A DNA stretch of 64,000 nt from Sorghum bicolor (Eukaryota; Streptophyta; Magnoliopsida; Poales; Poaceae). This document shows positions 46,882 through 57,256 of this stretch, one piece after another. The notes beneath the pieces are model-generated. The model was not told the DNA's origin and did not search any database. It was given only the letters and a program-made list of their open reading frames with translations. Position 1 is the stretch's first letter. The number at the start of each line of letters is the position of its first letter. Where the stretch lies: contig NC_012873.2 in NCBI RefSeq assembly GCF_000003195.3, positions 4,115,894-4,179,893 on the forward strand. The letters are read 5' to 3'. The position numbers and the translations under genes were made by a program.

Positions 46882-47902
46882 TGTTGGGTACCATAAAAAA
46901 GGATACCCAAATCAGAGCAACAAAAAACGCAAAAAACAGAGCATGTTAACCATAATCACCAGGGCACGAGCCCCAGCCCATCTGCCCCTCAGGGCCTCGG
47001 ACGCAAGTTCCGACTCGCCCGACCCGTCAGGGCCTCGGACGCAAGTTCCGTCTCGCCCGATCCCTCAGGGCCTCGGACGCAAGTTCCGTCTCGCCCGATC
47101 CCTCAGGGCCTCGGACGCAAGTTCTGTCTCGCCCGATCCTTCTGGGCTCGGGCGCCGGATTCCTATCCACCAGGACAGCAAGACTTTGACCACACGGCGC
47201 CCGTACCCACGACGTGACAAGCGCGATGACCCCCATACCGCAGCAGGGCAGGGTGGCAACTGTTCCAACCACCCTGGGCACTGCAGCCTCACCTCTTTCA
47301 CTGTGTGCCCTTACTTCTTTCACTGTGGCGTACTGCCTCACAGTAGAAAGGGAATGGGGGAGGTTAATCAGCACCACTATTTGAGGTCTTTTCCCACTAT
47401 TGACGGGATGATCAGCAGTACCGGCGATCCGACCCTCATGACTCCTACAGGGCTCGGTAACCCTTCACAAAAGCAGCCATCCCTCAAGGACAAGATGAAC
47501 AGGCTTCAACAGGGTCGGGACTGTAACTCGTCCACCCGGCAGAGAGAAATCTACTCATGTAAATCTCTGTCTCCCCTTGAGGCTATAAAAGGGGAGCCAG
47601 GGCTCATAGCTAGGATCAGGTTCCCGCAATCACAATACTCTATCACAGAACAACGACCAACATTTTGTCCACCACCAAGTCGAGACCTGGGACTTAGCCC
47701 TCTCTCGCAACCTGCTTGTACCCCCTACCACAAGCACCTTTAGGTGCAAGGCTATACAGACCCCCGATCTCACTGGACGTAGGGCATTCCAGGCCCGAAC
47801 CAGTATAAACCCTCTGTGTCTCACTTGCATCACCATCCAGGCTAGGGTAGTCACGCAAACTTATACTTGCTTGTGTCTAGACCACGAGTCTAGACGTCGA
47901 CA
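46882..47902 (+). mobile_element. Nested solo LTR, 1,021 bp
   Basis: TGTTGGGTACC at the left and GACGTCGACA at the right, flanked by perfect 5-bp repeats CTCTT at 46877-46881 and 47903-47907. It has an LTR-like promoter (GGCTATAAAAGGGGAGCC at about 47581) that sets its orientation. No gag or pol and no second copy, so it is a solo LTR. The long open frame at 46943-47743 is not a known protein and is most likely incidental. Confidence 0.9.
46992..47143. repeat. 38-bp tandem repeat, four copies, inside the nested LTR
   Basis: GGGCCTCGGACGCAAGTTCC begins each unit, at 46992, 47030, 47068 and 47106; units differ at only a few bases. They lie in the U3 part of the LTR, upstream of its TATA. Confidence 0.9.
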
Positions 47903-48193
47903 CTCTTGGCAAAGCATAAGGCCTACTTATCTCCCAAATACCCATCCCCATAACAGTTTGATTGCAGCAGAAGTTACTTCCACCAGTTTGTGATTAGTAA
48001 TTGCGCAGATTCACTTTTAATGAAGCTGCTGGTCCTGATTTTGGAAAGGTTAGGAAACTTCTAAATAAATTTATCTTTATATTTGTACAATTAATACACT
48101 ACTCTTCTATATACTAGATGATGATTGCTCAATATGTTGATTCCTCCTGATGATGACAGGAGGCTTGGGGTGTTTGCTTTCAACAATTCTGTA

Positions 48194-49161
48194 GGCTGGT
48201 TGAAATGAAAGGTGTTATGAGGAGGGTGATCTCTTTGGACAACAGCTGCCATGTAAATGCTGTGGGGTAAGTTTTTGTCATACTTACTATTTTATGATTT
48301 TAGCAAAGGGGGAGGTTGCACATTGTGCTTTGTAACACCTCTGTTTTGATACAGATGCATGATGGAACAACACATCAACACCAGAAAAAGGGTTTTGAGG
48401 ATGCCAGATCATGAGTTTTCTTGTGCCTGAAAAAGGGTAGACAAATTTTTTTTGCGACTGGGTGTGTGCCCGTTTTTCATTAGAGGAAAAAAAGTGTAGA
48501 CAAATCAATTGATACTTTATCCCCATATGATTTCAATTGTCTAATAAAGCGATCTGTACCAATGATTTGACAATAATAATAGAAATATATCAATGTAGAC
48601 TTGTAGAGGAACAGCTGGATGTTAATCAAGTCCATGTATATAAATCTTCTTCCAGGGCTGTTCTCAAGTCATGTCTCATGACTCATGAGTTGATTATCTA
48701 ATCAAACTTGATGAAATTGGTTGATTCAAGGGCATTCCAATCTGTTGAGTTTTACTTCCTTATTTGGTTAGAACTGAACAAATTTAATGGACTAAAAAGA
48801 GTTTGTGCAAGATATGGCGGTCCACCCATTGTGTCATTGATTGCAAACCAGAACCGTAACGTTTGATAGCCTTAGTAGAGTATGATAAATTGGCACTGTA
48901 TTCATGCTCCATGGTGCTGCCCCTTTTACTCTTTTTGCTATGAAATATTGTGAATGTAGTACAAGTGTGCACGTGCTATGGCTATTTTTCCTACTATCTG
49001 GACTTTCATATTGTTGATATTGCTATGTTTTTTCTTCCCTGTCTGCTTGAAGGTTGTAGCAGCATCAGTTGCTTGTAACCCTGAAAAGTTCAGTGCATCA
49101 TTTCTTTGCAAACCAAATGAAGCCTACTGCACTTGGATTTTGGATCATGAAAAATGGGAAG
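48194..49161 (+). pseudogene. Broken partial duplicate of the OTU2 gene
   Basis: Three blocks copy the first three coding exons of the OTU gene at 52391. 48194-48266 carries the same leader (GGTTGAAATG) and codes MKGVMRRVISLDNSCHVNAV, with one codon missing but the catalytic-type DNSC kept. 48355-48407 matches the second coding exon but is 7 nt longer, shifting frame, and its donor has changed from GT to AT. 49053-49161 codes VVAASVACNPEKF and KPNEAYCTWILDHEKWEG, with a normal donor. Intron sequences also align. The exons holding the catalytic histidine and zinc finger are absent downstream, so this is a partial, non-functional tandem copy. Confidence 0.85.
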
Positions 49162-51600
49162 GTGAGTTTCAGTAGTTTTAATTTGCGATCATAGCATTAT
49201 GTTGAAACTCAATTCCCAAAATGCTATCAAATTTGTGGCATTGTCAAAATAGCATCGGCTATGCCACACGTCATTTTGTCAATGTCAGAACTTTGGATGG
49301 CATTGTGGCAATCAGGCCAGCAACAAAACACTATGATGGCATTTTTTTCCTGTGGATTGGACTTTCTCCTTAAATCTTGCATAGTATTTGGTCATATCGG
49401 TATTGGTTCCATAAGAAAGGACATATTGTGATATTTTATGTTTCAACTCTCTTACACCTGATATCATAAAATATCTGGGACTTTATAGCTCGCGATTCCT
49501 GAATTATCTCCACCATGAATGTATGAACCTTCACTAGAAGCCTACAGCTTAGTTTCAGAGGCTTGGCCATGATGCCTTTCTGTTCCTCTGTGGTTCTTCA
49601 AAAGAAATCTTTCATTCAACTAAGATATCTAACCTGAGTATTTGATGCCCATTGTGACATGTTTCTTGTTTTAAGATGTCAAGATGCTTATGGTTGAACT
49701 AGTCTGTTAGAAAATGAACGTTAGATACTTAGATTCAACTAATGAAAATACTCTTCTGCAAGCTTATTAGATGATGAGTATATTGATTCCTTAATCTAGA
49801 TATTGATCTACAAATGAGCACTACCTTCTTAACATAGCAAGATCGCCTGATAGACTACTCTGTAGAGGTAATAATTATTGTGTTAATTACTCAAGGAGGA
49901 GCTCCAAAGCTGGATTAGGATTATTATCTATTCTTGATGAACTTGAGATGCTACTGAAATAGTGCTACCTTTTTCATTCACTTAATGAAAATTTCCCTTG
50001 TTCTAAAGAATAGTGCTATCTTAAACAGGTACTCTATGCTGCCCTGCCATTCTTGTCCCGTTTGCTTTTCTGCTTGTGCTGTCTAGCCTCTGACGAAATA
50101 TTTGAGGTTCTGCGCTTTGTATTTCATTAAGATTCCTTTTGGTTGTGCGTGATCACTGAAGAATTTACCCACACGCTGTTACAGTGAGCTAACATATATT
50201 TTCAATTTCATATTCCAAATGCAGGTCTGAGGAATCTGGTTCCAGGCTTACTGCCTCCAGGCCCAAGTGCCAGCACTTGTGGCAGAATAGCAGATTTTAT
50301 CTTTTTTTGCAAGATCTGGTGAGAAAATACCCATATCTTTCTATCTTTTTTCCTTTCTCCTGATGATGCGGTATGTTCCTGGCTTTCTGCATTGTGGTGC
50401 ATACCATGCACCTTTTGGCATCGCTGACTCCTTGAAATTGCTGCGGCTTTGACTCTCCGGGTGAGTTGGCCGGACTAACCACTTTCTGTTTGTTTCTGTT
50501 TGATTTATCAGACAGGGGGAATATTGGTTCTCTGGGCTGGGAAACAGCTCTTCCAGGTCAGCTGGCCCTGCGCCCATGCTAGCACGAGTACAACTGCAAT
50601 CTGAGACGCGCCAACGGTGAGTCCCTCCCATCTCATGGACAAAAAGAAATTACATCAACAGTAATACAGTACTTCACTTCGCGCGCAATATGCCGCCACG
50701 GGCTGGGGCCTGGGGCTGGGGGAGGGGGACGGAACTAGGGGAACCAAAGATTAGCCAAGCAGCGGCGTACCGGTCGCGTTGCTTGTGGGATCGGATTCGC
50801 CCGCCGAGGAAACGGACTTTGGAGTCGCCATCGGGGCATATCGCTGTTACGCTGTAGGCCCGCGGCTCTTGGCGTTGACAAAGGGCCTTTGTTTTCTCCA
50901 CTCCCGTAGCGAGGCACGTCTCACTGCTTTGCTCGTAGAAGCGTCTTTTTTCTTCCACATCTATTTTTAACATATAATATATATATATAAATAAAGATAT
51001 ATCTGTCACCTGGTTTTATATTGAAGGGGTGTGTGTGCCGTAAAATAATTTCCGAACTGCACATTTTTATGTCATAGAAAACACACACCAATTAAAGTTA
51101 AGGGCACGTTTGGATACACTAGCTAAAAGCTAAATTTAGGTGTTAGCCATCCAAACAGCTCATCTAAAAAACTAACTAAAGTTCAGCTGTTTTAATCTAG
51201 CTAAAGCTAGCTAAAATTTAGCTAAGTCTATTAGCTGGAGGATCTAAACAATACAGCTAAAGTTTAGCTAACTAAAATTTTAAAATAATATTTTAATATA
51301 CTAAAAATTCTTCCAGCTAAATTTTAGTTGAATATATTCAAATACATCCTTAAGATCCAGGATCCAGGAAGGGACATGCCAATGCCATCCATGAACTCCT
51401 TGCCCTCCCAAGGATCCCCCTATTCGTACTCGTAGCATTTCAGGGTGTCAGGAGCGCTGTGCTGACCTGCCACATCGAGGCGGGCACTAGGGCCGCTGTC
51501 AGAGGGAGATCTCTGCCTGTCACAGGCAACAGGCCACACCGCCCCAAGCAGACCCGGCCCCCCCTGCCACTTCCGTCTGATTCCTCTCGCCTCGCCGCTG
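49162..51600. other. Spacer between OTU pseudogene and OTU2
   Basis: No supported gene. Two exon-like patches stand out: 50508-50560 (after TTTATCAG, reading GILVLWAGKQLF before CAGGTCAGC) and a GC-rich block at 50690-50960. Neither matches a family I know. A MITE lies at 51102-51349. Confidence 0.35.
51102..51349. mobile_element. MITE, GTTTGG-type inverted repeat (copy 3)
   Basis: AGGGCACGTTTGGATACACT at the left against AGGATGTATTTGAATATA from the right; interior dominated by AGCTAAA / TTTAGCT. Flanked by TTAA at both ends, though the palindrome makes the duplication ambiguous. It is about 260 bp upstream of the OTU2 TATA box. Confidence 0.65.
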
Positions 51601-51608
51601 GCCTGGTT

Positions 51609-51614
51609 TATATA
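51609..51614 (+). promoter_or_regulatory. TATA box of OTU2
   Basis: GTTTATATACCGCC in a CT-rich context. A 5' UTR exon probably runs from about 51640 to 51767 (CCCG|GTACGTGCG) and splices to 52381 (CTGTCTGTAG), just before the ATG. Confidence 0.6.
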
Positions 51615-52390
51615 CCGCCTCCCCCGTCCTCTCCGCGCCCCTTTCCTCCGCTGCCCTCCTCTTCTCTTCTCCCTCGATTCAGAGCTCCGCGAATTCGGAC
51701 AGAGCAAAAGCGCGGCGCGTCCGTGTCGACCCCTTCCCCCCTGCGACGAGTCTCCTGCCGCTTCCCGGTACGTGCGTTCGTCCGTGCTCTGCCGCCTCTG
51801 CTGCTGCTCCGATGTCTGCGTGCGTGATTCCGCCGCCTGCCTCGCGCGCGGTGGCCTTGTCGTCGTCGCCTGCGGGCTTGCGAGCGCGGGAATCCGTTGC
51901 CCTCTCGGCCGCCTTGGGCCGCGTTGTTCGATTGCGGCATGGGATTTCGCCCCGCAAAAGCAGGAAGGCGCGGTGGGTGAAGCCGTGGAGCCGTGGGGGG
52001 GTGGTTGGCTGGCTGGCTAGCGTTTCTTTTGCCCATTCCTCGGAGAACCCCGCCCGGTACCGGTAGGCGGTAGCTTCCCGTAGCCTTTTTCCCTTCCGTT
52101 CCACGCAACTTGCTGCGTGCGCCGGCCGTTCTGGATGGAACCTCGAACCTCTGCCTTCCTTCTACCTGCCGGTGCCGTGTGTCCGTGGGATTGGAACATA
52201 AGGACGAGGCAGGCAGTCTGGCTGGGCAGTCTTGCTGCAGCTATTGCTCTTATTATTTATAGCGAGTGGATTGTAGTAGCCCACGATAGGTTCAGGCGGC
52301 GTTACGATTGGTTCTTTCAGCATAATATAATCCCCTTCTCAATTGGAATTGGCGCTTGTTTGGGATGATTCTGTCTGTAGGCCGGGCGAA

Positions 52391-55300
52391 ATGGAAGGTG
52401 TCGTTGTCAGGAGGGTCATCCCTTCGGATAACAGTTGCCTCTTCAATGCTGTGGGGTAAGTCTGTCATAGCACTGCTTCTACTGCACCATTCATGATTCA
52501 TGGTCTAGCAAATGGAACCGCTTATTACAGTTTGCGACACCTGTGCTTTGGTACAGCTACGTGATGGAGCACAGCAGAAATAAGGCTTCTGAGCTCAGAC
52601 AGGTAACTGCTTCGACCAGCCCTTTAATTAGCTGTTTGCTGCCTGCGGTGGGCCTCACTTTTAGACTTGTCTCTTTGTCTTTGGTACATTGTCAAAGTGG
52701 TATTATGCTTTGCTTGGATCGGAGCTTTGCACGGTTGCCTGGAAAACGGCAGAGCCGCAGAGGCAAATCTGTTACCCGAGATTTTATTCTGTCATGATTT
52801 CCACCTTCTACTCATGCATAGAGGAGCTGTTGGGTCATGCATAAGTGCATTAAAAAATGGTATGTCTTGCTGCATGGGACGGTTTGACAGTGGTGTCGAA
52901 ATGTGTCATATAGATATATAAGCAGAGTTGCTGGATGAGGCACCCACAATGTATCATAAAAGTGGTCTTTATGCAACAAATAAATGCATCTGTAAAGCCC
53001 GCCCATATACATTGGGAAGCCGGTCTGTATAGTATTATAACTGAAATCCATTGATAAGCTGTTTTGAGGTTTGCTCTAATACCATCTGCTGATTATGTAA
53101 TAGATGACAGCTGTTAGATCCAAATAGCATCTTGGCCAGTTGAGTATTGCTTCATTGTATTATTGGGTGACCTGTACCAATTCTATTGTCTTAAAAAATG
53201 TTTATGCAAGATGTGATGTTTCATCCACTGCCACCGTGCTTCTCACACTTCAAACAAGAATAATTGAAATAGACCACATTATTTGAGCTATAATAAATTG
53301 ACTCATTTGTATTCCATGGAGTTCCTTTTACTTTTAGCTAGATATTGCTGTACACAGAGTGCAGATCTGCACCTGCTATTGCCCATTTTGCTTCCTCTCT
53401 GAAAACCTTTTTGTTGACACAGCTACCTTTTCTTCCCTCCTTTGCTTGTTCAAGGTAATAGCAGCAACAGTTGCTAGTGATCCCGAGAAATACAACGAAG
53501 CATTTCTTGGCAAACCAAATGAAGCCTATTGTGCTTGGATTTTGGATCCTGAAAAGTGGGGAGGTGAGTTTCAGCACTATATACTTGTACAGCAGCGTTA
53601 AAGCTGGAAATAGTCTCAGCTTGAAGTGTTTCCATGCTACTCTATATATGAACTGGATTTCAAATGTCTGCACTATTAACAAGACTTTCTTTCCCAAAAA
53701 CGGACAGTCTGCATTATTAACAAGACTTTCTTTCCCAAAAAAGGACATTATGTTTCATTCAAAAAAAGGACATTATGAGAAAACAGCAACTTGGAGTTGT
53801 TATTATTCCTGATTAGGCAGCTCCATCATTAAGAGGCTCTTTAATTGCACACAACAACCAATAGAACTGAGTTATTAGAAGTGTCTCTGTTTCGAAGCTT
53901 AGACTGTAACAATAAATGTTTTTTGAACATGATGCCTTGTAAAATTGCCACTTTGCTTCTTTTAGAACTAATTTCAACCCTCCTTCTCTTTGTCTGCAAA
54001 GGGGCCATTGAACTTTCTATTCTATCTGAATATTACGGGCGTGAAATTGCGGCATATGACATTCAGACCACCCGCTGTGATCTCTATGGTCAGGTCAGTG
54101 ATCTTTCTTTCCCCTATCTTCTTGTGACAAATTTTCTATTTTTTTCCCACACCAGTAAAACCGAATTTCATTACCGCAACAGCGAAATTACAAAGTCCAG
54201 TAGTTCAGAGATACCCAAAAGTAAAGAACAATACACATAAACACATTCATGCAAGTGGTCACAAAGGATCCACAAGCATGAATCTAAGCTAACACAGGTA
54301 CCAAATGATACACGAGATAACTGTCCAAAAGAATCGGAACGTCAAACAAGCGTTTCCACACAGGGCGCTTGCCCATTACAGCTCGCACATCTGAGAACTT
54401 GGGGATTACTCAACCAGCAAAAGGGACCAACTGACGCTCCTCCTCAGAGTATGTCTACCTGTCCTGCTTGTGAAAGAAGGGGGCCGCCGTCTTCACCACT
54501 TCTGCTCCCTGGAGAACCTGCTGCTTCAAGTCCTCCTTCAGCAAACCTGCCCAATATGTCAGAAAGGAACAAATCATACAGATGATCTCAGTTGGAGATT
54601 TCACTCTCTTAGGCCTTGTTTAATATACTTATCAGTTTTGCACCCCTTGACACAGGAGAAGAATTATAGTGAAAGGGCCATGCTCATTTATGATGGATTG
54701 CATTACGATGCTCTTGCTGTAAGTTCACTTGATGGTATTATGCTAATTATTAATAAGGAACAAGAGGTATTTGCTAATTATATATACTTTTTATGAACAA
54801 AAATTCAGATGTCTCCAGCTGAAGGAGCACCAGAAGAATTTGACCAGACAATCTTCCCTGTCAATCATAACCGTTCCATTGGTCCAGCAGAAGGCCTTGC
54901 CCTCAACTTAGTGAAGGAGGCGCAAAGGTACTCAACCATAGCCATTTGAACACTCTGTTCTTTACCTGTCAACTTCCCCGTTGATGATAAAATTGCTCAT
55001 TTGTTTGAAACCATGGAAATATGTTGGAGTCGACATTTTATCGATTGTTTTGTTTGACATGCAACATGCAGGAAGAGGAGCTATACTGACACCGCAAACT
55101 TCACTCTGCGCTGTGGGGTGTGCCAGATCGGCGTCATCGGTCAAAAGGCAAGGCTCTTATAAAGCGTGAAAGGTTTCAACTTCCAACCAAAATCTGCAAA
55201 TGTCATTATACTGAATGTTCCAATCTGTCTGTACGCAATGCAGGAGGCCGTCGAACATGCGCAAGCCACTGGCCATGTCAACTTCCAAGAATACAAATGA
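52391..55300 (+). CDS. OTU2: OTU-domain deubiquitinase, OTU2/YOD1 type (208 aa)
   Basis: Cysteine protease that removes ubiquitin; the family partners with p97/CDC48 in yeast and animals. Eight coding exons join in frame: 52391-52455, 52557-52602, 53455-53563, 54002-54093, 54656-54718, 54809-54927, 55072-55147, 55244-55300. The start MEGVVVRRVIPSDNSCLFNA carries the catalytic Asp13 and Cys16; the catalytic His120 is in MLIYDGLHYDALA. A C2H2 zinc finger closes the protein (C179, C182, H195, H201; ending GHVNFQEYK). Length equals the Arabidopsis OTU2 protein as I recall it. The last intron uses a GC donor (CAAAAG|GCAAGG). Intron 4-5 boundary region 54130-54600 contains foreign antisense sequence. 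A partial dead copy lies 3-4 kb upstream. All active-site residues are present, so the gene looks functional. Confidence 0.94.
53666..53747. repeat. 41-bp tandem duplication in an OTU2 intron
   Basis: Units 53666-53706 and 53707-53747 each start GTCTGCA(C/T)TATTAACAAG; two mismatches or so. A third partial echo of GGACATTATG follows. Confidence 0.8.
54130..54570 (-). pseudogene. Antisense last-exon fragment of an unknown gene in OTU2 intron
   Basis: On the minus strand an acceptor-like TTGGGCAG at about 54551 is followed by a frame coding GLLKEDLKQQVLQGAEVV, then KTAAPFFHKQDR and a stop near 54458. About 300 bp of UTR-like DNA follow, with an AATGAAA signal near 54160 and a short A-run ending near 54131. 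This looks like the last exon and 3' UTR of a gene, moved into the intron with a piece of its own intron, or possibly a capture by a transposon whose ends I cannot see. I do not recognise the protein. Confidence 0.5.
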
Positions 55301-56221
55301 CAGTACAAGAATAGACTGTTCTGTTGTTGTAAACTTGACTATCATTTGGTTCCAACTGACATGCTCCTTCTGTTGGATATGGTTGGCACTACTTTGTATC
55401 ACAGTGTAATTCTTACAGGGCAAACAGAATAATGGTCTTCTTCGTTATGGATAATGTCTAAATTGCCTGCCCATCTCTGTTGAAGCGCTTACAGAGTTAC
55501 AGTCCATTGTCGTTCTGATTCAACTCCTATGGCGCTGGGAAAGTATTTTGCCTTAATGAACCTGTGCACATAAGGAGCTCGGGTTTTGCAACATCCTCCA
55601 TCCTTGCTTTGCTATATCATCCCGTTTTTATGGAGAAAATATTTAACACTTTTTTGTTGAGCAACAATTAATTAACACTTGTATATAAGAAGAAAAAGAG
55701 ACACCTGTGCGGACATGCATTAGGTTTGTTGGCCCATGGGCCGTATCCATGTTGGGCTGTGTGGCCAGTGGCATCATATTTGGTGAAATTGTTTTTTTTT
55801 TCAGTTTTGTTCTGGGGCTCCACCATTGCTAGTAGCTGCGGTTGGTACGCGTATCCCCGTAATAAAAGTATAGTAAAAAAGACGACGAAGAAGAACGTAC
55901 ACCCATAATCTGTGTGTAGCGAGCTGTTTAGTCAAATCCGGATGCATCTTTCTCTGGAAATAATTAAGCTAGAGATAAAACAGAAACAGGCAAAGAATAA
56001 TCTGAGTTGGCTATTCTGGAATGCATGCGCCATCGAGTGCAGCGCCTACGCATGTCAATTGAACTGTTGTCCAGAATCACACACCTTAGCTTGTTTCACC
56101 CCTTTTCTTTCTTCATGCTACGCTAGCTTTCTTTTGAAATAAAAGAAGGCCGGTCAAAGAACACGTATCAAATGCCAGACGAAACCATGCATGGAGCAGG
56201 TCACGTGATCATCAGATACCA
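55301..56221. other. Spacer downstream of OTU2
   Basis: The first few hundred bases should contain the OTU2 3' UTR. Nothing else is supported. Confidence 0.4.
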
Positions 56222-56443
56222 GGTGTTTAGTTCAAAAAAAATTCTAAAATTTTTCAAGATTTTTCGTCACATCATACATAAAGTATTAAATTTAGATAAA
56301 AATAACAATTGCATAATTTACAGTAATTTATGAGACGAATTTTTTTGGGTCTAATTAGTTCATGATTTAACAATAATTATCAAATATAAATAAAAGTGTA
56401 CTATAATAACTAAACCTAAAATTTTCACCAACTAAACAAGGCT
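56222..56443. mobile_element. Tourist-like MITE, family B copy 5 (diverged, reverse)
   Basis: Reverse orientation; GTTTAGTTC at the left, ACTAAACAAGGC at the right, interior AAATTTAGATAAAAATAAC and GAGACGAATTTTTTTGGG. Terminal GGCC eroded at the left. Confidence 0.7.
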
Positions 56444-56767
56444 TCAGTCGATCACGAGCCGAGATCATTAAGAAAAATAAATATATAAACAACAGTCAGT
56501 AAAAGAAAACATACACGCATGGGTAATCCGTGCATGTTCTCCCGTGCTGTGACATTTTGACTATAATAAAGGCGCGCGTCCGTGGAATAATAAAGACACA
56601 CATTTTGACTGCACATTGATCAGCAGTGAGCATGCATGCATATGCACAGTTCTCAGCTTTGCCCATGCGTCCATGCATGCCCAACGGCAATACTGTTACT
56701 CCTTGCAGAGCCATGCCATACATCCCTGAAATGATCTGCATATGTTCATATTTTGCTCAAATGCACA

Positions 56768-57010
56768 GACCTTGTTTAGTTCCCAAAAAATTTTGCAAAA
56801 TTTTTCAGATTTCCCGTCACATCTAATCTTTAGACGCATACATGGAGTATTAAATATAGATGAAAATAAAAACTAATTGCACAGTTTGGTCGAAATTGAC
56901 GAGACGAATCTTTTGAGCTTATTTAGTCCATGATTGGACAATTTTTGTCAAATACAAACGAAAGTGCTACAGTGTCGATTTTGCAAAAAAAATTGGAACT
57001 AAACAAGGCC
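56768..57010. mobile_element. Tourist-like MITE, family B copy 6 (reverse)
   Basis: GACCTTGTTTAGTTCC to GGAACTAAACAAGGCC; interior landmarks in reverse (GACGAGACGAATCTTTTGAG, ACGAAAGTGCTACAGTG). No matching 3-bp flanks. Confidence 0.85.
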
Positions 57011-57037
57011 ACCCATCTGTAGTTATAGGAGTAGCAG

Positions 57038-57256
57038 CAGTTTAGTTCACGAAAATTTTTGGATTTGATCAGCACTTTAGTTTCTATTTAGTAATTATTG
57101 TCTAATCATGAATTAACTAGACTTAAAAGATTTGTCTCATAAATTACAGATAAATTATAAAACTAGTTATTTTTTAGTCTATATTTAATGTTTTATGTAA
57201 GGGTTCAAAGATTTGATGTGATAGAGCTTGAAAATTTTTAGAACTAAACCAAACCT
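57038..57256. mobile_element. Tourist-like MITE, family B copy 7 (diverged)
   Basis: Recognised by the ordered interior landmarks in weakened form (AAAAGATTTGTCTCATAAAT, GATTTGATGTGATAG) between GTTTAGTTCACG and GAACTAAACC. Directly follows copy 6. Confidence 0.65.

Larger units (their letters stand above)
46600..47955. mobile_element. Solo LTR (about 330 bp) in the PPR gene, carrying a nested LTR
   Basis: Starts TGTCATGGGCAGCC and ends CCCATAACA, TG...CA termini, with perfect 5-bp target repeats GTTTG at 46595-46599 and 47956-47960. Subtracting the inner element and its duplicated 5 bp leaves about 330 bp, with no internal domain, so it is a solo LTR left by recombination. Near its right end a block of about 57 bp starting CCCTCAATCTCTCAAGCTCT is repeated at 46807 and 46861, the second copy being the one the inner LTR entered. 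Confidence 0.9.

Noticed and set aside
46943..47743. 266-codon frame
   Set aside because: Lies wholly inside the nested solo LTR and includes the 38-bp tandem repeats (38 is not a multiple of 3), so it is not a protein gene.
50208..50640. Exon-like patches with splice-like edges
   Set aside because: No frame links them and no family resemblance; kept only as a note in the spacer entry.
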